Source: an uncultured Clostridia bacterium
Lineage (GTDB): Bacteria; Bacillota; Clostridia; Oscillospirales; CAG-272
Assembly (NCBI GenBank): GCA_904502055.1
Contig: CAJGDZ010000034.1
Coordinates: 1 to 12,155 of the forward strand
Direction: 5' to 3'
DNA: 12,155 nucleotides
Each line of letters starts with the position of its first letter. Position 1 is the stretch's first letter. The notes under the pieces were generated by a model, which was not told where the DNA came from, ran no database searches, and was given only the letters and a program-made list of their open reading frames with translations. The position numbers were made by a program, and so were the translations under genes. Positions 7,069 through 12,155 of this stretch are shown here, one piece after another.

Positions 7069-7104
7069 AAAAAAAAAGCCCCTGCGCCAATGCGCAGGGG
7101 CTTC
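7069..7104 (-). terminator. Strong intrinsic terminator of the CNNM gene
   Basis: A perfect 10-bp GC-rich stem (7078-7087 with 7092-7101, loop CAAT) is followed on the minus strand by nine T residues (A run at 7069-7077). It begins about 10 bases after the CNNM stop codon. It insulates the capsid operon from read-through of the consensus CNNM promoter, so the operon needs its own transcription start or antitermination. Confidence 0.93.
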
Positions 7105-7113
7105 CCAATTTGT

Positions 7114-8424
7114 TTATTCTTTTTCGGATTCCTCGTCCTCGTTCTCCACGGGCATATCTACCACCTCGCCGTCCACTCGAATGTGAACGGTGGCTTCGAT
7201 CTCGATCAGACGCTTGGAATCGGTTTTGGTAACGACCACCTCAACGTTGTCGTAGGTGAAGGTGTCTCCCTCCTCGGGGATCTTATCCAGCTCCTTCATG
7301 ACCCAGCCGCCAACCGAGGCCTCGTCACTCTCCATACGGATGTCAAACATTTCAAAAACCTTGTCAAGAGACGCGGTACAAAGAACGCGGTACTTGTTCT
7401 CCTCCAGCTCAACGATCTCCTCGACCACCTCGTCGTGCTCGTCCCAGATGTCACCGACAAGCTCCTCGATGATGTCCTCCATCGTGACGATACCCAGCGT
7501 TCCGCCGTAATCGTCCGCCACAACAGCAATGTGTGTCTTTTCCTTCTGAAGCATCTTCAAAAGGTCGCTGATCTTTATGGATTTATGTACCGAAACCACG
7601 GGCTTGATCACGCTCGACAGCGTAACCATTCCGGTCTTGACCTTGTTGAAATAGTCCTTGTGATGGATAACGCCGAAGATGTTATCGATGGTGTCCCGAT
7701 ATACGGGCAGACGCGAGAAGCCGGTCTCAATAAAGAGCGACTCGATCTCCTCCTCGCTTGCATCCTCCGAAATCGCCGAAATGTCCACTCGGTGCGTCAG
7801 AATTTCCTGCGCCTCGCGGTCATTGAACTCTACCGCGCTTCGGATCAGCTCGCTCTCCTGCTCGCCGATCGATCCCTCAAGCTCGGCCTCCTCCACGAAG
7901 GTGATGATCTCATCCTCGGTGATCTGCGCCGCCTCCTCACTCTCACCCCGCTTAAAGCAAAGGGCGATCAGCCTCTTGATGCCGAGAAGCAGCGTCGCGG
8001 GCAACCAAAGAATGAACCTAAAGAACTTCATAAGCGGCAAAACCGCCATTGCAAACTTTTCGGGCTTTTCCTTGGCAAGGCTCTTGGGCACACATTCGCC
8101 AAAGATCAGCACCAGCACCGTCATCACGACCGTTGCCGCCGTAGTTCCCTTTGCCGAATTCTGCAAAAGATCGATAAAAAGAACCGTAGCCACCGACGAG
8201 GACAGGATGTTTACAATGTTGTTGCCCACGAGGACCGTATACAAAACACGGTCAAAGCCGTCAATGACCTTCAGGACATCCGCGGCCTTTCTATCTCCGT
8301 TTTCCGCCGCATTTTTAAGGCGGATCTTGTTCAGAGAGGAAAACGCCATCTCCGTCGCCGAGAAAAATGCGCTGAAAAGCAGCAAACAAACGATTAATAC
8401 GATTTTTGTACTCGACTCACCCAT
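7114..8424 (-). CDS. CNNM / HlyC-CorC family transmembrane CBS protein
   Basis: 436 residues with the full three-part family layout. An N-terminal CNNM (DUF21) membrane domain covers about residues 1-190 and includes FFSATEMAFSSLNKIRL, VGNNIVNIL and FGECVPKSLAKEKPE. A cytoplasmic CBS pair follows at about 200-330 (SRLPVYRDTIDNIFGVIHHKD, then VVADDYGGTLGIVTMEDIIEE). Last is the CorC/HlyC C-terminal domain at about 340-420 (ASVGGWVMKELDKIPEEGD). Family members are linked to Mg2+ (or Na+-coupled Mg2+) export and resistance; many carry a misleading 'hemolysin' label. The ATG has GAGGTGA seven bases upstream. It is monocistronic: its own promoter at 8532-8560 and terminator at 7069-7104. The acidic tail after about residue 420 is probably disordered. 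It is a host gene, unrelated to the capsid operon apart from position. Confidence 0.93.
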   Translation of the reverse strand: MGESSTKIVLIVCLLLFSAFFSATEMAFSSLNKIRLKNAAENGDRKAADVLKVIDGFDRVLYTVLVGNNIVNILSSSVATVLFIDLLQNSAKGTTAATVVMTVLVLIFGECVPKSLAKEKPEKFAMAVLPLMKFFRFILWLPATLLLGIKRLIALCFKRGESEEAAQITEDEIITFVEEAELEGSIGEQESELIRSAVEFNDREAQEILTHRVDISAISEDASEEEIESLFIETGFSRLPVYRDTIDNIFGVIHHKDYFNKVKTGMVTLSSVIKPVVSVHKSIKISDLLKMLQKEKTHIAVVADDYGGTLGIVTMEDIIEELVGDIWDEHDEVVEEIVELEENKYRVLCTASLDKVFEMFDIRMESDEASVGGWVMKELDKIPEEGDTFTYDNVEVVVTKTDSKRLIEIEATVHIRVDGEVVDMPVENEDEESEKE

Positions 8425-8497
8425 GACACGTCACCTCGCAAGTCGAAAGCTTGAACTGATTGTGCTGTAATATACAACAACTACCGTCCGTATCCAA
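8417..8497 (-). CDS. Possible leader peptide (uORF) of the CNNM gene
   Basis: In the roughly 100-base leader of the CNNM transcript a perfect AGGAGG (8511-8506) stands eight bases before a TTG. This opens a 26-codon frame that ends at a TGA overlapping the CNNM start by eight bases. The peptide would be (M)DTDGSCCILQHNQFKLSTC followed by EVTCHG, with four Cys and two His. No ATG follows the AGGAGG at usable distance, so either TTG is used or the site is non-productive. Overlap with the main start suggests translational coupling. The Cys/His content hints at metal or redox sensing, but that is speculation. It is too short for codon statistics. Confidence 0.35.
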   Translation of the reverse strand: MDTDGSCCILQHNQFKLSTCEVTCHG

Positions 8498-8531
8498 AAT
8501 AAAATCCTCCTGTAAAAAACATATTTATCAC

Positions 8532-8560
8532 ATTATAGTATAAATTTCGCGTCTTGTCAA
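8532..8560 (-). promoter_or_regulatory. Consensus sigma-A promoter for the CNNM gene
   Basis: On the minus strand TTGACA (8560-8555) and TATAAT (8537-8532) are separated by exactly 17 bases; both hexamers are perfect. Transcription should start near 8525, giving a leader of about 100 bases before the CNNM ATG. Such a perfect promoter predicts strong, largely constitutive transcription, with control more likely in the leader. Confidence 0.92.
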
Positions 8561-8610
8561 GGGTTTCGTCCGATTTTGTAGATATTGGCAGTCTTTTGAC
8601 GCTCAAAGCC

Positions 8611-8639
8611 TTGACAAAAAAGATAACAAATGCTAAAAT
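8611..8639 (+). promoter_or_regulatory. Sigma-A promoter of the maf-MFS-aroEK operon
   Basis: TTGACA at 8611-8616, a 17-base spacer and TAAAAT at 8634-8639, with TG one base upstream of the -10 (extended -10). The predicted start near 8646 leaves a leader of about 40 bases. It is divergent from the CNNM promoter, with the two -35 boxes about 50 bases apart. The rest of 8425-8687 is A/T-rich with no other feature I can support. Confidence 0.9.
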
Positions 8640-8687
8640 ATCTTTGATTTTGTTTCTGTTTATATCTATTAAGAAAGAGGATAAAAA

Positions 8688-9308
8688 ATGACCTTTATTC
8701 TTGCCTCCAAATCACCAAGACGAAAAGAAATTCTTGAAAATATAGGCTTGCCCTTCACCGTTGTCACCGCTGACGCGGATGAGACCTGCCACGAGACCGA
8801 CCCGTGCGAATACGTAAAGGTACTCGCGCTCCGCAAGGGAGAGGCGGTGCTTGACACCCTTCGTCAAAGCGGCAAGCTCACCGCCGATACCGTTGTCATT
8901 GCCTCAGACACGGTGGTAGCACTTGAGGATGAGATCCTCGGAAAGCCACGGGACACGGCCGACGCCGAGCGTATGCTCCGTGCATTTTCCGGAAAGGCGC
9001 ACCGCGTCATCAGCGGTGTCGCGCTTCTTACCGAGCAAAAGCGTGTGGCGTGCGCCGAGGTCACGCGCGTGCTCTTTGACACGATCCCCGAGCGCGAAAT
9101 CAAGCAATATGTTGCCACCGACGAGCCCTATGACAAGGCCGGCGCCTACGCGATCCAGGGCTTTGCCTCTCTGTGGATCACAGGCATTGAGGGCGACTAC
9201 TTCAACGTGGTCGGCTTCCCCTTAAAGCGCTTTGCGGATTTCCTTAGGGAAGAATTTTCCCTCTCGCTCGCCGACTATATCGAAAACAAAGAACCCAAGA
9301 TCATATAA
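8688..9308 (+). CDS. maf: Maf-type nucleoside triphosphate pyrophosphatase
   Basis: 206 residues, usual family length. The N-terminal LASKSPRRKEIL (residues 5-16) is the Maf signature that binds the triphosphate. SDTVV with the likely catalytic Asp74, ILGKPRD (83-89), and the C-terminal DKAGAYAIQGFASLWITGI and GDYFNVVGFPL complete the family pattern. Maf proteins hydrolyse dTTP/UTP and modified nucleotides to monophosphates plus pyrophosphate in the cytoplasm. They are tied to nucleotide-pool sanitation and septum control. The ATG has AAGAGG about seven bases upstream and lies about 40 bases after a strong promoter. The MFS gene follows after nine bases, so they are probably co-transcribed. 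The dTTP/UTP (YhdE-like) subgroup is my guess. Confidence 0.95.
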   Translation: MTFILASKSPRRKEILENIGLPFTVVTADADETCHETDPCEYVKVLALRKGEAVLDTLRQSGKLTADTVVIASDTVVALEDEILGKPRDTADAERMLRAFSGKAHRVISGVALLTEQKRVACAEVTRVLFDTIPEREIKQYVATDEPYDKAGAYAIQGFASLWITGIEGDYFNVVGFPLKRFADFLREEFSLSLADYIENKEPKII

Positions 9309-9317
9309 AGGATACCT

Positions 9318-10514
9318 ATGAAACTCACGCATCGCTCTACCATTTTTGCCGGCTTTATCGGCTATATCACCCAATCGATCACACTCAACTTCTCCTCGCT
9401 TTTGTACGTCACCTTCGGGCGACAGTACGGGCTTTCCTACTCGGAAATCAGCTCGCTGATCGTCATCTGCTTCCTCGCACAGCTGCTGACCGATATCGTG
9501 GCCACCAAATTTCCCGGCTTTTTTAAGCCCCGCCCCACCGTCATTCTCGCCCAGCTGATCGCGGCACTCGGCGTGGCCGGCTTTGGCTTTTTGCCAAGAC
9601 TTCTGCCACCCTATGCGGCACTGGCCGTGGCGGTCATTCTCAGCGGCTTCGGAAGCGGACTTGTAGAGGTCATGGTCTCTCCCGTTGTCGAGGCCTGCCC
9701 CACCAAGCGCAAATCCGCCATTATGTGCCTTCTTCACTCTTTTTACTGCTGGGGACACGTGCTGGTGGTGCTTCTCTCGATGCTCTATTTTTCGATCTTC
9801 GGCGTCGAGAAATGGGAATATCTCGCTTACTTCTGGGCGCTCATTCCGCTTTTGGATATGGTTCTGTTTTGCTTCGTGCCTTTGTATGAGACTGAAAGCG
9901 AGGAGTCTAAAAAGCAGCCGCACGCCTTTATGAAAAACAAGACCTTCTGGCTTCTCTTTCTGGTCATGCTCGGCGGCGGTGCCTCGGAGCTGGCCATGAG
10001 CCAATGGGCATCGACCTTTGCCGAGACCGGCCTTGGCATGCCCAAGGCACTGGGCGACCTGCTCGGCCCCTGCCTTTTCGCCATCTTTATGGGCGCGGCA
10101 CGCCTGATCTATGCCAAAACCAGCCGCCGCATTTCGCTGAGTCGCTTTATGACCGCGTCCTGCGCGCTGTGCGTTGTCTCTTACCTCTTGGCCGCGCTCG
10201 CTCCCATCCCCGCACTCGCGTTTGTTGGCTGCGCGCTCTGCGGCTTCTCGGTCGGTATTATGTGGCCGGGAACGCTCAGCTACACCAAGGAGCTCATTCC
10301 CATGGGCGGCGTTTCGATGTTTGCCCTGCTGGCTCTGGGCGGTGACATCGGCTGCCTGCTCGGTCCTCCCACCGTCGGTCTTATCGCCGAGGCCTTTGGA
10401 AACAATCTCCGCGTTTCCTTCCTGTTCTCAGCCATCTTCCCCGCTATGATGCTGACCGTTCTCCTCCGCCTCGCTAAGAAGGCAAAAACCAAGCCACACA
10501 CTCCCCTTTCGTAA
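9318..10514 (+). CDS. Major facilitator superfamily transporter
   Basis: 398 residues with about 12 hydrophobic segments in two six-helix halves. The halves are joined by a charged cytoplasmic loop near residues 195-210 (ETESEESKKQPHAFMKNK). The first loop lacks a textbook MFS GxLaDrxGrr motif, but the glycine-rich helices (LSGFGSGLVEVM, and in the second half GCALCGFSVGIMWPGTLSY) and overall layout fit MFS, closest in feel to the fucose-permease-like sugar porters. The substrate cannot be read from the sequence. The start has AAAGGA six bases upstream and lies nine bases after maf. The aroE-aroK gene follows after 54 bases on the same strand without an evident promoter or terminator between, so one operon is likely. 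Confidence 0.88.
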   Translation: MKLTHRSTIFAGFIGYITQSITLNFSSLLYVTFGRQYGLSYSEISSLIVICFLAQLLTDIVATKFPGFFKPRPTVILAQLIAALGVAGFGFLPRLLPPYAALAVAVILSGFGSGLVEVMVSPVVEACPTKRKSAIMCLLHSFYCWGHVLVVLLSMLYFSIFGVEKWEYLAYFWALIPLLDMVLFCFVPLYETESEESKKQPHAFMKNKTFWLLFLVMLGGGASELAMSQWASTFAETGLGMPKALGDLLGPCLFAIFMGAARLIYAKTSRRISLSRFMTASCALCVVSYLLAALAPIPALAFVGCALCGFSVGIMWPGTLSYTKELIPMGGVSMFALLALGGDIGCLLGPPTVGLIAEAFGNNLRVSFLFSAIFPAMMLTVLLRLAKKAKTKPHTPLS

Positions 10515-10568
10515 CAAATTTTAATTTACCGAAATTCCGCGTTTTCACGCTACGCAAAAAGGCTATCT

Positions 10569-11807
10569 ATGCTTCGAAATCAAAAAATCATTTGCGGCTT
10601 GCTGGGAGAGCATTTGACGCACTCCTATTCCCCCCAGATCCACCGCGAGCTGGCCGACTATCCCTATACGCTTTTCGAGATGCCCTTGGAGGAGGTTGCC
10701 TCCTTCCTCGCATCGGATCGCTTTGATGCCATCAACGTTACCATTCCCTATAAAAAGACGGTCATGCCCTATCTTGAGGAGATCTCGGACGAGGCGGTGC
10801 GCATCGGCTCGGTCAACACGCTGACACGTACCAAAAACGGCGGCCTTCGCGGTGACAACACCGACTATTTCGGCTTTTCCTATATGCTGGACAAGAGCGG
10901 CATTGACGTGTGCGGCAAAAAGGTGCTCATCCTCGGAAGCGGCGGCGCGCAGGAGACCGCGCGCACCGTGTGCACCGACCGCGGCGCAAGCGTTATCGTC
11001 ATCTCCCGCCGCGGCGAAAACAACTATGACAATCTCGAGAAGCACCGCGACGCCTCGGTGATCATCAACACCACCCCCGTCGGTATGTTTCCCCATAACG
11101 GAAGCGCACCGCTCGCGCTGACGGAATTTCCCCGCCTCTCGGGCGTGCTGGATATGATCTACAACCCCGAGAAGACCAAGCTTCTGCTGGATGCCGAGCG
11201 CCTGGGCATCCCCCACCTTGGCGGCCTTTCCATGCTGGTGGCACAGGCCAAGCTTGCCGCCGAGATCTTTACCGGACAGAAGATCGACAACGCGGAGATC
11301 GACCGCATTGTAAAAAGCATTACGCTGGAAATGAACAACATCGTCCTTGTCGGTATGGCCGGTTGCGGTAAAACAACGGTCGGCGCGGCGCTTTCCGCGC
11401 TCACGGGACGCGAGCTTATCGATACCGATGCCATGGTCAAGAAAACGACCGGCCGGACACCTGCCGAGATCATCACAGCGAACGGCGAGGAGGCCTTCCG
11501 CCGCATCGAGACCGCGTGCGTGACCGAAGCCGGTAAGAATAGCGGCAAGATCATCGCCACGGGCGGCGGCGTGCCCACACGCCCCGAAAACCGTGACCCT
11601 CTCAGACAGAACGCGCGGATCGTCTTTCTACACCGCGAGCCCGGGGCGCTTGACACCTCGAATCGCCCTCTTTCACAGGCCGCCGGTGCCGAGGCACTCT
11701 ACCAAAAACGCCTCCCCCTCTATCAGGCCATCGCCGACTTTACCGTTGACAACAACGACACCCCCGAAGCCGTGGCCAAACGAATTCTCGATCACCTGAA
11801 CTCATAA
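10569..11807 (+). CDS. Bifunctional shikimate dehydrogenase - shikimate kinase (AroE-AroK fusion)
   Basis: 412 residues. Residues 1-252 form a shikimate dehydrogenase: HSYSP (18-22), NVTIPYKK with catalytic Lys62, Asn83 and Asp99 (GDNTDYFG) for shikimate, a GSGGA nucleotide loop (123-127), and NTTPVGMFP. The stretch after the NADP loop is short, as in other Clostridia homologues. Residues 255-412 form a shikimate kinase: Walker A GMAGCGKT (262-269), DTD at 285-287, Arg311 in FRRIE, GGG 332-334, lid NRPL with Arg366, and Arg381. Together they perform two successive steps, 3-dehydroshikimate to shikimate to shikimate 3-phosphate, of aromatic amino acid synthesis. The start has AAAGG seven bases upstream. 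This gene order and fusion is known in Clostridia. All catalytic residues are present. Confidence 0.96.
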   Translation: MLRNQKIICGLLGEHLTHSYSPQIHRELADYPYTLFEMPLEEVASFLASDRFDAINVTIPYKKTVMPYLEEISDEAVRIGSVNTLTRTKNGGLRGDNTDYFGFSYMLDKSGIDVCGKKVLILGSGGAQETARTVCTDRGASVIVISRRGENNYDNLEKHRDASVIINTTPVGMFPHNGSAPLALTEFPRLSGVLDMIYNPEKTKLLLDAERLGIPHLGGLSMLVAQAKLAAEIFTGQKIDNAEIDRIVKSITLEMNNIVLVGMAGCGKTTVGAALSALTGRELIDTDAMVKKTTGRTPAEIITANGEEAFRRIETACVTEAGKNSGKIIATGGGVPTRPENRDPLRQNARIVFLHREPGALDTSNRPLSQAAGAEALYQKRLPLYQAIADFTVDNNDTPEAVAKRILDHLNS

Positions 11808-11812
11808 CCCAA

Positions 11813-11841
11813 GAGGCTGAGCAAAGCTCAGCCTCTTTTTT
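11813..11841 (+). terminator. Terminator of the maf-MFS-aroEK operon
   Basis: A perfect 10-bp stem GAGGCTGAGC (11813-11822) with 11826-11835, loop AAA, then six T residues. It begins five bases after the aroE-aroK stop codon. The GGCTGAGC stem core is shared with the palindrome at 262-283. Confidence 0.95.
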
Positions 11842-11878
11842 CATTTAATTTTTGATTTGTCGGTGAGGGGAGACGTGC

Positions 11879-11936
11879 AGGGGGCTTTTTGAAAAAAGCC
11901 CCCTACGACCCCCAAAAACTTTTGGGGAAAAGAAAC
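11879..11936. repeat. Pair of REP-like foldback hairpins
   Basis: Two adjacent inverted repeats. AGGGGGCTTTTT (11879-11890) pairs with 11893-11904 over 12 bp, and CCCCAAAA pairs with TTTTGGGG at about 11911-11928. Such G/C-block plus A/T-block hairpins are common intergenic fillers in gut Clostridia. They lie between the operon terminator and the structured repeat. No gene is visible anywhere in 11808-12155; the stretch consists of the terminator, these hairpins and the repeat. Confidence 0.65.
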
Positions 11937-11960
11937 TTTTTCACACAATAAAGTCTGCAA

Positions 11961-12150
11961 AAGCAATGCCGAGAAAGGTTTTTCAAGTCATTTTGGTTCT
12001 TCACGCTAAAGCGTGAAGAACATGTATGCCACAAGTCACGAAGCGGACAAAGAGAGCTCGCTCTCTTTTCCGCATCGAGGCTTGCGGCACAAAATGACGT
12101 GAAGTTTGTGCAGACCAATGCAGTGAAAGTTTTTGCGGAGCTTTTTTCGA
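11961..12150. repeat. Dispersed structured repeat, right copy
   Basis: Second copy of the repeat at 3-190, same orientation. The three-way junction is preserved: outer helix 11987-11995 with 12090-12098, invariant hairpin 11996-12021 (loop TAAA), and long hairpin 12028-12054 with 12063-12088. Although the long arm has diverged, pairing is kept in part by paired changes: left G75-C124 corresponds to A-T here (12033/12083), and left A85-T114 to G-C (12043/12073). The one-base linker before the closing strand is also kept. The downstream part (TTTGTGCAGACC, AAAGTTTTTG) still aligns up to about 12150, near the window end. Confidence 0.85.
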
Positions 12151-12155
12151 GTTGC

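Noticed and set aside
7019..7108. terS start at ATG 7108
   Set aside because: It would read through the CNNM terminator hairpin and the CTGCCA array. The translated leader shows no protein-like pattern and there is no ribosome site.
10515..10568. Separate promoter for aroE-aroK
   Set aside because: The 54-base gap has A/T-rich patches but no paired -35/-10 hexamers at sensible spacing.
1..12155. The two ~190-bp repeats as attL/attR of an integrated element
   Set aside because: They enclose housekeeping genes (maf, aroE-aroK) and differ at many positions. No integrase or tRNA target is present, so a dispersed repeat is the simpler reading.
11842..12155. Small minus-strand open frame at 11903-12118
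   Set aside because: It runs through hairpins and the structured repeat, has no ribosome site and no recognisable features. The matching left repeat copy does not keep an equivalent frame that I can support.

Overview
The window looks like a chromosomal segment of a moderately GC-rich, Gram-positive anaerobe, most likely an uncultured Clostridia (Oscillospirales or Christensenellales type). This rests on the fused shikimate dehydrogenase-shikimate kinase gene, AGGAGG/AAAGGA-type ribosome binding sites, near-consensus sigma-A promoters, short hairpin-plus-T terminators and abundant foldback intergenic repeats. The taxonomy is inferred from gene style, not from a marker gene.

Layout. (1) 1-290: one copy of a dispersed, highly structured repeat (predicted three-way junction), an A/T-rich hairpin and a perfect 22-bp palindrome acting as terminator. 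(2) 290-7060, minus strand: a compact seven-gene virus-like operon read right to left: small terminase, large terminase, a P22 gp10-like tail-hub/DNA-stabilisation candidate, P22-type portal, scaffold, P22-type coat, and a small head-tail adaptor candidate. Nearly all genes overlap or abut (ATGA or GTGA junctions). No integrase, repressor, replication, lysis, tailspike or ejection gene is visible. Four CTGCCA hexamers at exactly 10-bp intervals lie just in front of the terS reading frame. (3) 7069-8560, minus strand: a CNNM/HlyC-CorC family membrane protein gene with its own strong terminator, a consensus promoter and a possible leader peptide. (4) 8611-11841, plus strand: a promoter, then maf, an MFS transporter and the aroE-aroK fusion, ended by a strong terminator. 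(5) 11842-12155: REP-like hairpins and a second, same-orientation copy of the structured repeat.

How it fits together. The host genes are ordinary housekeeping functions (ion transport, nucleotide-pool sanitation, transport, aromatic biosynthesis). The operon between them holds what is needed to build and fill a capsid plus a tail hub, and almost nothing else. It is best read as a minimal podovirus-type packaging cassette. It could be a domesticated or gene-transfer-agent-like particle, the capsid module of a satellite, or a reduced but well preserved cryptic prophage. The phased repeat array next to terS is the best candidate for its packaging or regulatory site. A possible 2-bp lesion at the terS start could mean the operon is being silenced. 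The window cannot show whether more virus genes lie left of position 1.
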